Shown here: in pieces, positions 1-7,662 of the stretch
Layout of the letters: every line of letters begins with the position of its first letter
Numbering within the stretch: the stretch's first letter is position 1
Assembly: GCA_029261675.1 (NCBI GenBank)
Contig: JAJDBA010000279.1
Coordinates: 1 to 13,279 of the forward strand
Source of the DNA: Nitrospinaceae bacterium
GTDB lineage: Bacteria > Nitrospinota > Nitrospinia > Nitrospinales > VA-1
Length of the DNA stretch: 13,279 bases
Reading direction: 5' to 3'
Program-made: the position numbers and the translations under genes
The notes under the pieces: model-generated
The model's input: only the letters and a program-made list of their open reading frames with translations
Told to the model about the DNA's origin: nothing
Databases searched by the model: none

Positions 1-242
1 GCCTCTAATCCATCACCCACAGCCAGCTTGGGTGACTTAAACACCTCGATGAGTCGTCAGGCAAACCCCACCTTTAAGGTGTTTGGGAAATTTATGCCGT
101 GGCGTTATTCCATTAACCTTTCTGCGTTCCTTCCTTTTGCCATGTAAAATCAATCTGATCTTTCCCATACAGAACACCTCCAAAAATGATTATATTCATC
201 ACTTTCTTTGTGTCCACTTTTACTGAGAAAGATTAAATCCAA
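1..242. other. Left-edge region without a confident gene; hairpins and possible mobile-element debris
   Basis: This stretch lies downstream of the LIC12162-family gene on its strand. All frames are short. Two stem-loops are visible: a perfect 7-bp stem TCACCCA/TGGGTGA (13-19 with 29-35) and an imperfect stem at 62-85 (CAAAC/GTTTG plus ACCT/AGGT with a 3-base bulge). AAACACCT at 39-46 also recurs inverted at 77-84. Neither hairpin is followed by a clear T tract in either direction. On the minus strand the last 30 or so bases read SPKLAVGDG in one frame, which recalls the catalytic region of IS256-type transposases, but a stop lies a few codons upstream and the edge cuts it off. It could be degenerate transposon sequence, an untranslated leader or plain intergenic DNA. 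Confidence 0.3.
37..168 (-). CDS. Small basic hypothetical ORF (43 aa)
   Basis: I do not recognise this gene. It begins MGKIRLILHGK and is rich in Lys, Arg and His throughout, with no membrane segment. The reason to list it is its start: a full GGAGGT Shine-Dalgarno (176-181) sits 7 bases before the ATG. It starts 74 bases after the stop of the LIC12162-family gene on the same strand. The opening LILHGK resembles the N-terminus of YegS-type lipid kinases, but the similarity ends there and no kinase motif follows. It may be a real small protein, the N-terminal stub of a disrupted gene, or chance. Confidence 0.25.
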   Translation of the reverse strand: MGKIRLILHGKRKERRKVNGITPRHKFPKHLKGGVCLTTHRGV

Positions 243-2060
243 CTACTTCAATTCCATGGAGCTTTTCTTATGATTCAATTTGTCCTTCATGGTTTTATCG
301 CGTAGAGCAACTAATTCTTGAGTCCATTCTTTAGTAAAGTTACCCGAATCCGTGGTATAAAAATAGTTTCGAACCTTATCTACAGCAGCTTTCGTTTCTG
401 GCATTTGCCACCATTCCTCAATAGTCTCATATTTTTCATTTAAAAAAGAAGCTGCTGATTCGGCCGTGGGGTGAAAAACCCCAACAACCTGAAGCTCGTC
501 AAACAAATCTCTCCCCTCCCCCTCGGGCAAATATTTATCAATGTGAAAAAATATTACTATCGGAACATCGCAATAAAGTGCCTCCAGCATGGTTGTTGAC
601 ATAAAATGACCTACACATACTCTGCATGAAATCAAGGATTCACAAAGTTTAACCTTAGGATCAAACCTTATTTCCTCTTGAGCAAAGTCAATCCAACGCT
701 CCTTGGATCGCCAACCATATTCAAAAGGATAGTCCCGAAGCAAAAAATGCTTCTTGATAGTTTTATTCAGCCCCGCAAAGAAATTATGTTCTTCATTTGT
801 GCTTTCTAAAAAGTCATCACTAATTTCATGTTCATAGCGTAAAATGAAGCGATAATACCGCGTGGAAATAAATAAGATGTCTGAAAAACTACTCCTCTGT
901 TTTCTAGTTTCTCGATATGCGGAAATTATTTCTAACTTTGGGGTTGGCAGGTATTCCCCAGAAAAGGATTTCTCTTTCCACCGATAAAACTTCTCTGCGT
1001 TAAGTTTCTCGAAGTATTCTGAGCTCCTGAGCTCATTTTTTTTTAAATTATAATTTCCACCATGTTGAAACCCGACAATCTTATTTCCACTCTCTATCAC
1101 ACGACTGGCCAAAATCTTATACTCTTCATTAAAGTAAAAACCTACTGCAGTACCCAAAACGGGTATCCCTTTCAACCTTGATATTTTTTCACTGTAATCC
1201 TTTAAACCCTCCAGCAAACTTAAAGGGAAATATTTTGAAAACAACTTATTAGCAACAAAATCATATTCGTCTTCCTCTGTTACCTTAAGTGAGCTTCTTA
1301 AGAACTCATTTTTTTTTAAACTAGGTAACTTCTCAAGAAACATTTTACCCGGAATTATCAGAACTTTTCCAAAGCTACGTAAAGCAATCAACATCGACTT
1401 TTTAAATGGAAAGAAACCGTCAACGACCACCAACGGCTTTCGACATTGAACCCACCACCTGAATATCGGGCTAACCATAGAATAAATCTTGGTTGTCAAA
1501 CTTTCTCTCTCAGACCTATTGGAAAAACATTCATCTTCAGGCAAAGTATCCGCACAATTCTCAACCTTGAGACCAATAGTTTTAGCGACATCACAAAATA
1601 ATCGCTGATTAAATGGATCTTTGCTACAACTTGAAACAAATTCTAAAGTGGTCGACATGGGCTGAGGATCTTCTCTCAAGCATTTCAAAAAAATGTCATC
1701 CAATTTTTCTTGAGCATTTTGCAACTTGTTGACCCTGTCATGAACAACTGCAGTAAAATGCAGTAACCAGGAGTCAAGAAGGATTCCCCAAGCCTTTTCA
1801 CTGTAATTAATGCCTAGGGCCGAGTTTAATACGGATGCTAACTCTTTTCGGTAACGAGTTACTCGCTCAATTACAAATTGTTGGCTCTTACAATGGTATT
1901 CTTGAGATTTCCAAGGACCATCCAATATTATATGGTTCGTTGACGTTAATTCATCTGCGTCAAAATAGTCAGGTATGCTGTCAGAAATAAAAGCTAGTTT
2001 TGAGCTAGTATTCCAACAATTCTTGCAATTACTAACTACAAGGCAAATTTTATTACTCAT
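243..2060 (-). CDS. LIC12162-family putative transferase (605 aa)
   Basis: This looks like the LIC12162 family of putative sugar transferases, which often lie beside nonulosonic acid genes. Visible family-like features are the Trp-rich stretch WGILLDSWLLHF (residues 91-102) followed by VVHDR, GFQHGGNYN near 330-338, and a C-terminal segment VGHFMSTTMLEALYCDVPIV (483-502) that resembles the donor-binding part of GT-B glycosyltransferases. There is no signal peptide or membrane helix, so a cytoplasmic enzyme is expected. The length fits the family (about 550-640 aa). The ATG at 2060 has GGAAAG about 7 bases upstream. A terminator separates it from pseI, so it probably has its own promoter in 2061-2164, though I see no strong one. 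Inferred role: transfer of the CMP-activated sugar made by the neighbouring genes. The acceptor is unknown. It seems more AT-rich than the pse genes. Confidence 0.72.
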   Translation of the reverse strand: MSNKICLVVSNCKNCWNTSSKLAFISDSIPDYFDADELTSTNHIILDGPWKSQEYHCKSQQFVIERVTRYRKELASVLNSALGINYSEKAWGILLDSWLLHFTAVVHDRVNKLQNAQEKLDDIFLKCLREDPQPMSTTLEFVSSCSKDPFNQRLFCDVAKTIGLKVENCADTLPEDECFSNRSERESLTTKIYSMVSPIFRWWVQCRKPLVVVDGFFPFKKSMLIALRSFGKVLIIPGKMFLEKLPSLKKNEFLRSSLKVTEEDEYDFVANKLFSKYFPLSLLEGLKDYSEKISRLKGIPVLGTAVGFYFNEEYKILASRVIESGNKIVGFQHGGNYNLKKNELRSSEYFEKLNAEKFYRWKEKSFSGEYLPTPKLEIISAYRETRKQRSSFSDILFISTRYYRFILRYEHEISDDFLESTNEEHNFFAGLNKTIKKHFLLRDYPFEYGWRSKERWIDFAQEEIRFDPKVKLCESLISCRVCVGHFMSTTMLEALYCDVPIVIFFHIDKYLPEGEGRDLFDELQVVGVFHPTAESAASFLNEKYETIEEWWQMPETKAAVDKVRNYFYTTDSGNFTKEWTQELVALRDKTMKDKLNHKKSSMELK

Positions 2061-2164
2061 TCGGAGCTTTCCACTTTAGATCGGAAGCAATTGCACATTA
2101 GTGCGGCATTTAAATGAAGGTGATGATATTCAAAAATGACTGAGCCAATATTTGAGGGCTCTAT

Positions 2165-2197
2165 AAAAAAAAGGCATCCAAGCTCTACAGAGAATGC
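2165..2197 (-). terminator. Intrinsic terminator after pseI
   Basis: On the minus strand, 10 bases past the pseI stop, GCATTC (2192-2197) pairs with GGATGC (2174-2179, one G-U). A CTC/GAG inner stem and a TGTA loop lie inside. The structure is followed by C and then eight T (2165-2172). This is a good Rho-independent terminator shape and should end the pse operon before the LIC12162-family gene. Confidence 0.6.
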
Positions 2198-2207
2198 AGT
2201 TCTCAGA

Positions 2208-3260
2208 TTACTCCAAGTCTTTCATCGATAGCGGTTTTCCTCTATCGATATCATGCAAAACCACCCGACCCATCACTTGTTCAAAAAGTTTCGGCGCGAT
2301 ACCAAATCCAGGTCGAATACTTTTCACATTTTCTTTGGTAATTTTTTCCCCCGCTTTGATATCCTGCACCACATATAATGATCGCCTGAAAACAGCATTA
2401 TCCTGTTCGCTCTTTTTTCTTTCATAACTTATCTGACCGAGAGATTCCCACGCAGTTTTACTATCCCTGCATAATTTTTCAAGATCCTCAGGCTCTAGGG
2501 AAAAACTGTCATCCGGGCCATTATTATTTCTATCCAGTGTAAAATGTTTTTCTATAATTGATGCTCCCATAGCAATGCTTGTTATTGCGGTTGTATTGCC
2601 CAACGTGTGATCCGACAAACCAGTCACTAATCCAAAACGGCCTATCATATCGGGAATGGTTCGCAGGTTGTAGTCTTTTGTTGGAGCGGGATAACCACTA
2701 ACACAATGCAAAATGGCAAGATCTTTACAGCCACCATTGCGAGCCGCATCGATGGCTTCCTGAATCTCCCCAGCATCCGCCATTCCAGTAGAAAGGATCA
2801 TTGGTTTTCCTGTACTGGCAGCATATTTTATCAAAGGCAAATCGACCAGTTCGAAAGATGCAATTTTATAGGCAGGGGTATTTAGATCTTCCAATAAATC
2901 TACAGCTGCACTGTCAAAAGGAGAGCTAAATATAGTAATACCGAGCTTCCGTGCATGTTCGAACAAGGGTGCATGCCACTCCCATGGCATATGCGCCTCT
3001 TTGTAAAGGTCGTATAGAGTTCTACCATCCCAAAGCCCTCCATGAATGCGAAAATCTTTTCGATCGCAATCAATCGTTATAGTGTCCGGGCGGTAGGTCT
3101 GTAACTTGACAGCATCAGCTCCCGATCGTTTTGCGGCTTCAATAAGGTTGCGTGCCGTTTCGACATTACCATTATGGTTGGCAGAAATTTCTGCAACGAT
3201 ATAAGGGGACTCATCTGTTGCAATTCGACAACCGTCAATAGTTATGCAGGAGTATGTCAT
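2208..3260 (-). CDS. pseI: Pseudaminic acid synthase PseI (350 aa)
   Basis: PseI condenses 6-deoxy-AltdiNAc with phosphoenolpyruvate to give pseudaminic acid, in the cytoplasm. The N-terminal NeuB-type TIM barrel shows AEISANHNGN (23-32), VKLQTY (51-56), ILSTGM (155-160), HCVSGYPAP (185-193), GLSDHTLG (214-221) and EKHFTLDR (237-244). A SAF (antifreeze-like) domain follows from about 290 to 350. The segment LWDGRTLYDLYKEA followed by PWEWH (76-96) is the form found in PseI rather than in NeuB or LegI sialic and legionaminic synthases. Full length for the family. Its ATG overlaps the pseH stop in ATGA, and GAGAAGG lies just upstream inside pseH, so translation is coupled. It is the last gene before the terminator. 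Confidence 0.93.
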   Translation of the reverse strand: MTYSCITIDGCRIATDESPYIVAEISANHNGNVETARNLIEAAKRSGADAVKLQTYRPDTITIDCDRKDFRIHGGLWDGRTLYDLYKEAHMPWEWHAPLFEHARKLGITIFSSPFDSAAVDLLEDLNTPAYKIASFELVDLPLIKYAASTGKPMILSTGMADAGEIQEAIDAARNGGCKDLAILHCVSGYPAPTKDYNLRTIPDMIGRFGLVTGLSDHTLGNTTAITSIAMGASIIEKHFTLDRNNNGPDDSFSLEPEDLEKLCRDSKTAWESLGQISYERKKSEQDNAVFRRSLYVVQDIKAGEKITKENVKSIRPGFGIAPKLFEQVMGRVVLHDIDRGKPLSMKDLE

Positions 3261-3790
3261 AGACCTTCTCGATTATGCCGATTCCATTCTTGGGCCAATA
3301 AACCAAAACACACCACATCATGAAATTTTTTACCATCAAAATGCTGTTCCCTCAGAACACCTTCCTGTTTAAATCCAAGGTTACGGTGAAACTTAATTGA
3401 TCGATCATTAAAAGCCAATGCTTTTCCACAAACTTTGCGCAAATCAAGTTCATCGAAAGCATAGTCTAGCGCGGTTAATCCCAATTTACGCCCTACTCCC
3501 TTTTTAGCATCGGTAGCTAAATAGAAACCCCAGTCTGCTATAGATATAGTATCAAGCTGATTGAAGTTGACCGACCCTGATGGTATGCCGTCATCCTCAA
3601 AAATCAATAAGTGGCGGCGACTATCTTGAGACACGCGCTCAAACCAATTACGATGCTCATCAAGAGTTATTTTTTCTTGAGTAAACATAAAGCGGCGAAC
3701 ATCAATATGATTTCTCCATTGGAAAACCTGATCAATGTCTTTCACAGTCATTTTCCGAATCAAACCTTTTGCAGGTTTGTTTTTAGGCAC
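3257..3790 (-). CDS. pseH: PseH, UDP-4-amino-sugar N-acetyltransferase (GNAT, 177 aa from GTG)
   Basis: A GNAT-fold acetyltransferase that, in the pseudaminate pathway, acetylates the C4 amine of the PseC product using acetyl-CoA. Motifs include FQWRNHIDVRRFMF (23-36, like the PseH N-terminus), an acetyl-CoA pyrophosphate loop KKGVGRKLG (96-104), and NDRSIKFHRNLGFKQEG (128-144). I chose the GTG at 3790 because GGAG (3798-3801) sits 7 bases before it and the start then overlaps the pseG stop by 8 bases. The frame is open to an ATG at 3835, which would overlap pseG by 53 bases and add 15 residues encoded inside it. A downstream ATG at 3751 is also possible. The family fold begins only around GLIRKM. 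A related RimJ-type acyltransferase is the alternative, but the flanking pseG and pseI favour PseH. Confidence 0.85.
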   Translation of the reverse strand: MPKNKPAKGLIRKMTVKDIDQVFQWRNHIDVRRFMFTQEKITLDEHRNWFERVSQDSRRHLLIFEDDGIPSGSVNFNQLDTISIADWGFYLATDAKKGVGRKLGLTALDYAFDELDLRKVCGKALAFNDRSIKFHRNLGFKQEGVLREQHFDGKKFHDVVCFGLLAQEWNRHNREGL

Positions 3791-4874
3791 ACAATTTCTC
3801 CATATTTTCCAAGATGATTTTAACTCCAAAACCATCCGTAATATTTTTACATGCTTGACTCATGCTTTTTAATTTATCATCGGAGTAAAATAATGACTCA
3901 ATAGCTTTCTTGACATCAGAAATTTTATCCAAAAGTATCACAGCTTGTTTTTGTTCCAACACAATCCCCAGATCTAGTTGATTTTCAGCTAAAACAATCA
4001 TTAAAGTAGGTAGACCTAAAAAACACCTCTCCCAAGAGGCGCTTCCCGCTGCACCAATAGCAAGATCGCTATCAGCCATCAGTTGAGCCATATTTACCAC
4101 ATTCACTTTAATTTCTATAGGCCAGCTCATTTTCTTAACCTGTTCGCACACACTATCTATCCAAGGTGCATTTTCACCCATAACCACGGTAATGTGGCAA
4201 TAGGAAGGTAGCAAACTAGTTTGCAGTGCATCGAGCATTTGACCAGTGGAGTTGGATTGGTCGATGCCTCCCATGCAGATAAGCAGATGTTTCATTTCAG
4301 ATTTTTCTCTGCGCTTTAAACTGTACTCGCGCAATTCTACAAACTCTGGGCGCAATAAAGCATATTTAGAGCCTGTCAACAATGTGCAATTCTCCGTAAC
4401 CCAGTGTTGATATTTTCCTTCATTACGCCCTAAGGTCTGATCCAGCAACAGATCGCAATCATGCCTGCGATCTGCAAGATCATCTATCACCATAATACTA
4501 CCGGCAATTTTGCGCATTTCATTTTCCCAGCGATTATCTAATGAATAATGATCAACAATCAACCAATCAAATTGTTTTCCATTTAAAGCTATTTGAGTCT
4601 GGGCCAAATCTGTTTCCCAGGTTTCTCCTAGCCAGGCAGCATGGGGAGGTGTTTGCTTTGGATCAGGGGGTTTTATAGTCTGGGTAGGCGGAGACAATAA
4701 ATATAGCCTATGCCCTTCGGCAGCAATTCGCTCCCCCAATTGCCCCGTAAAAGGTCTGCAGACGAAGGATACTTCTGCTCCTTTCATCTTCAAAGCATTG
4801 GCGAGTGTAAGGCAACGCATCACATGCCCTATACCCATATGCGTGGCCGCATCTGCGCGAATGGCTACGCGCAT
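3783..4874 (-). CDS. pseG: PseG, UDP-2,4-diacetamido-2,4,6-trideoxy-beta-L-altropyranose hydrolase (363 aa)
   Basis: PseG removes UDP from the diacetylated altrose nucleotide to release 6-deoxy-AltdiNAc for PseI. It is a GT-B-like hydrolase related to MurG. The N-terminal motif IRADAATHMGIGHVMRCL (5-22) contains His17, matching the catalytic His17 of Campylobacter PseG. Further motifs are VDHYS (110-114), VIDDLADR followed by HDCDLLLDQ (about 132-149), CMGGID near 210-215, and the C-terminal UDP-binding stretch AIGAAGSASWERCFLGLPTL (about 277-296). It is longer than the Campylobacter enzyme, with a Pro-rich loop at about 61-80. The ATG follows the stop of the upstream fusion gene by 9 bases, and AGGA overlapping that stop serves as the ribosome binding site. 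Its 3' end overlaps pseH, so it sits in a tightly coupled run. Confidence 0.92.
   Translation of the reverse strand: MRVAIRADAATHMGIGHVMRCLTLANALKMKGAEVSFVCRPFTGQLGERIAAEGHRLYLLSPPTQTIKPPDPKQTPPHAAWLGETWETDLAQTQIALNGKQFDWLIVDHYSLDNRWENEMRKIAGSIMVIDDLADRRHDCDLLLDQTLGRNEGKYQHWVTENCTLLTGSKYALLRPEFVELREYSLKRREKSEMKHLLICMGGIDQSNSTGQMLDALQTSLLPSYCHITVVMGENAPWIDSVCEQVKKMSWPIEIKVNVVNMAQLMADSDLAIGAAGSASWERCFLGLPTLMIVLAENQLDLGIVLEQKQAVILLDKISDVKKAIESLFYSDDKLKSMSQACKNITDGFGVKIILENMEKLCA
3798..3801 (-). promoter_or_regulatory. Ribosome binding site selecting the pseH GTG start
   Basis: GGAG on the minus strand, 7 bases upstream of the GTG at 3788-3790 and inside the 3' end of pseG. No comparable site precedes the ATG at 3835, so this site supports the shorter PseH. 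Confidence 0.5.
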
Positions 4875-4883
4875 TTAATTATC

Positions 4884-6911
4884 CTAGTTGAATCTTTTAA
4901 AACCACTTTCGCAGACAGGTCCTTTCAATAATGAAAAAACATCTCGCCCATCTTCACAGTCTTTTATAAGACCATATATGGGATCAAGCTGCTCAAAGAA
5001 ATTTGAAATGATTTCAGATGAATGAGCGGTACACACATAAACACTGTTACCCGCCAAAAACCCCTTTTCCAGCATTTCCTGTGTTATTAATGTTTTGTAA
5101 GCCAATGCATTGAAACTGTTAAAAGAAAAATTCGCAAGTGCTGGCAACCCATTGATGGTGATCGAAAGACCATATTTTTCAGCCAAGGCCTGCCAACCTG
5201 CCATTATGCTCCGTCCAGATTCGGTAATCTTCTCCCATGATTTTTCTTTTTCCATAACAGCAAGCGTTTTAAGTGCAGCGGCTGGACCAATACGTTCGGT
5301 CCAGAAAGTGCTGCTAATGAAGGTATTTTGCGCAGCCTCCATTATTTCTCTTCGACCAATCACTGCGGTGATCGCATATCCATTTCCCAAAGCTTTACCA
5401 AATACTGCAATATCAGGCTCCACGCCGTAAATCTTGTGCAACCCACCAAAGCTTTGCCGAAAACCAGAAGTACATTCATCAAAAACAAGAACAATGTTTT
5501 TCTCGGAAGCCAAGTTGCGAACCTTGCTCAAAAAGTTGTTTTCCGGACTCATGCTTCTTAAGACTTCCATCTTGATCACACCGATATCCTGGTTATTGAC
5601 CAAATTTACAAGCTCATCAAAATTGTTATAGCTAAAAGGATGCACAGAGCCACGGAGATTTTTTGGCACACCATTGGGACTTAATTCAGGCAAAAGATGT
5701 CCATCCAAATTGTTATTGTCACCTAAGTTGGCAGATAAATACCAATCGTGCCAACCGTGGTAACCGCAAATCGCAACATTATCCTTACCTGTTGCTGCGC
5801 GTGCTATTCGGATAGCAATAGCATTTGCCTCGCCTCCCGAACGAGCAAACCTAGCCATATCAGCCCAAGGATGAAGTTCTATCAACTTTTCTGCAAGGTA
5901 CACTTCTTCCGGACAATTCAATGTGGACATATTACCTGCATCGACAACCCCTCTCACGGCATCATCTACTTCGGGATGACCGTATCCAAGAATATTGGTA
6001 CCAATACCCATCATAGACATATCAATATATTCATTTCCGTCTAAATCCCACACCTTACAACCCTTTGCTTTACTGAAATAGGCAGGCCATTGTTCTGGAA
6101 GCAACATCTCGGACCGTTTAGACAACAGCATATTACCTCCCGGAATAAGTCTTTTAGCGCGCTTCCATAATTTTTGCCCTGCCCCCAACTCTAAGCCTTG
6201 ATTACGAGCTAGATGGAGGTTGGGCATAAACCACTCCGGGTGTTCTTTATTTAAATCTAAAACATTAAGCCAACTAAAATCCAAGCGAGGGTGGAAATAT
6301 TCATAGACTTTTTGTACCACTTCAAAATCTACCGGCTCATCGACTGTCCAACGCTTTGCAGAACAATCTACGTCATTAGTAAAGTTTAACCGACTGAATT
6401 TTTCAGATTCGAGAATAAAAGGAGTGACGTGTTCGCGCTCTTTAGGTGTTTTTGCTTTACTCCAAGCAATTTCCAGAGCCTTGAAAGTAAACACCTCAAT
6501 ATCCAGGCCGTCTGGGAAAGTGGGTGGCGCGATATTAGACACATAGTCAACGTTGGCATCTAAGAAATTGGCAATGACTTCATCAATAAGCACAGGATCT
6601 ATTAAGGGGCAATCTCCGGTAATGCGCACCACCGAATCAGCCTCGACCTCTTTTGCTGCTTGATAGTAGCGATCCAGCACATCACCTTCACTTCCTCTAA
6701 AGACGGTGTAGCCTAATCCTTGAATATATTTGACTAATGAATCGTTGCAAGGATCTTTAGAGGTGGCAAGAACAACCTGATCAATGAGCTTGGCATTAGA
6801 AAGCCTGTTAAACAACAATCCGATCATCGGGGTTCCACAAATGGTCTGCATGACCTTATTCGGGAAGCGAATGGAGCTCATGCGAGCCTGTACGATAGCA
6901 ATGGTCTTCAA
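4884..6911 (-). CDS. Fusion: SpsF-type cytidylyltransferase + class III (GSAM-like) aminotransferase (675 aa)
   Basis: Two domains share one frame. Residues 1 to about 235 are an SpsF-type nucleotidyltransferase: VQARMSSIRFPNKVM (7-21), RGSEGDVLDRYY (72-83), TGDCPLIDP (98-106), DGLDIEVF (134-141), REHVTP (159-164) and RWTVDEPVDFE (187-197). Residues about 240-675 are a PLP aminotransferase of the glutamate-1-semialdehyde aminomutase type: WDLDGNEYIDM (288-298), RFARSGGEANA (354-364), YHGWHDWY (384-391), FDECTSGFR (477-485) and the PLP lysine K506 in FGKALGNGY. The first half probably makes the CMP-nonulosonate, since no separate PseF is present. The substrate of the second half is unknown; amination of a related sugar is an inference. 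The start is TTG at 6911, giving the family-typical MKTIAIVQARM, with AGGA 7 bases upstream. It leads the tight pseG-pseH-pseI run. Confidence 0.88.
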   Translation of the reverse strand: MKTIAIVQARMSSIRFPNKVMQTICGTPMIGLLFNRLSNAKLIDQVVLATSKDPCNDSLVKYIQGLGYTVFRGSEGDVLDRYYQAAKEVEADSVVRITGDCPLIDPVLIDEVIANFLDANVDYVSNIAPPTFPDGLDIEVFTFKALEIAWSKAKTPKEREHVTPFILESEKFSRLNFTNDVDCSAKRWTVDEPVDFEVVQKVYEYFHPRLDFSWLNVLDLNKEHPEWFMPNLHLARNQGLELGAGQKLWKRAKRLIPGGNMLLSKRSEMLLPEQWPAYFSKAKGCKVWDLDGNEYIDMSMMGIGTNILGYGHPEVDDAVRGVVDAGNMSTLNCPEEVYLAEKLIELHPWADMARFARSGGEANAIAIRIARAATGKDNVAICGYHGWHDWYLSANLGDNNNLDGHLLPELSPNGVPKNLRGSVHPFSYNNFDELVNLVNNQDIGVIKMEVLRSMSPENNFLSKVRNLASEKNIVLVFDECTSGFRQSFGGLHKIYGVEPDIAVFGKALGNGYAITAVIGRREIMEAAQNTFISSTFWTERIGPAAALKTLAVMEKEKSWEKITESGRSIMAGWQALAEKYGLSITINGLPALANFSFNSFNALAYKTLITQEMLEKGFLAGNSVYVCTAHSSEIISNFFEQLDPIYGLIKDCEDGRDVFSLLKGPVCESGFKRFN

Positions 6912-6918
6912 ACAGATT

Positions 6919-6922
6919 TCCT
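6919..6922 (-). promoter_or_regulatory. Ribosome binding site of the TTG-started fusion gene
   Basis: AGGA on the minus strand lies 7 bases before the TTG at 6909-6911. Together with the conserved MKTIAIVQARM N-terminus it fixes this unusual start. The next in-frame ATG (M11) would cut into the nucleotide-binding motif. Confidence 0.55.
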
Positions 6923-6982
6923 ATTCAAAAAACAAACTTTTCCAACCGTAGTAATTACAAATTGGCTCTAGGTTGCTTAATA

Positions 6983-7527
6983 TTAGCGCTCTAGATATTT
7001 GGTCATTAATACACAATCTTCTGGTTCTCCATTCAACAAATTGCGCTTTTTTTCGTGCCGCTTCAATAGGAAATTCGTTTTTTTTCAAAGGCCCGCTGAC
7101 TACGGATATTTAAAATGTAACAACCCGCAGTAATTTTGCGAAGCATAAAATGGTTTTGAGCAACCTTCGACATCAAATTAATGGACAAACTACCTACGCC
7201 ATTACCCCATACCTCCTTATCCCCAACCATTACTCTCATCTCTCCGACTCTATGATATTTATTAATGGGTCCAATCTTGATATTTCCAACATGCCGGCCA
7301 AGCAAGTGGCTTTTGATGCCGAGAAATAAATTGTCTGGGGAATCCAACCTTGCTCGAACAAATTTCTTAGTTGATTCAATGGTATGTGTAACAAACCGAC
7401 ATTCTAAATATTGATTAACTTGAGGATCATTCAGCCATGACACATAATCTTGAGTAACATGCTCAGGTTTCAACACAAACAAGCTAATTTGAGAATTCTC
7501 AGCGAGAGATCCTAATTCTATATGCAT
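6983..7527 (-). pseudogene. GNAT acyltransferase with two homopolymer frameshifts
   Basis: The intact frame from ATG 7527 encodes 154 residues of a RimJ-type GNAT: SWLNDPQVNQYLE (30-42), HVGNIKIGPI (79-88), GDKEVWGNGVGS (102-113) in the acetyl-CoA loop region, and KITAGCYILNIRSQRAFEK (131-149). It then stops at 7063, just where the family continues with a GF-x-E-G type C-terminus. That C-terminus is present in other frames. Removing one A from the A8 run (7078-7085) gives NEFPIEAARKK. Removing one more from the A7 run (7047-7053) continues as RNLLNGEPEDCVLMTKYLER and a stop at 6983, for 180 residues, the normal length. It may be a decayed gene, a slippage-dependent gene, or two sequencing errors. 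If active it would acylate an amino sugar, separately from PseH. No strong ribosome binding site precedes it. Confidence 0.75.
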
Positions 7528-7662
7528 ATTGATTCTCGACTCTAATGGGGATGCCCATGCTACCGAATTAGATGCGGCTACATGGAGGTTTGATTTCTAA
7601 ACAAAAAAGCTCTAGAAAATTGTCTTTATGACCTGCCATAAAATATCTCAACAGGACATTTA

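Noticed and set aside
55..125. Resemblance to a c-di-GMP (GEMM) riboswitch core, from a GGCAAACC-like stretch followed by a hairpin
   Set aside because: The second conserved segment (GGGACGCAAAGCC) and the tetraloop receptor are absent, and no gene follows in the right orientation.
2194..2427. Plus-strand ORF opposite pseI, and similar plus-strand ORFs at 3611, 4710, 5110, 5328, 5748, 8658 and 10280
   Set aside because: They lie opposite strongly supported conserved genes, have no ribosome binding site or family motifs, and are shadows.
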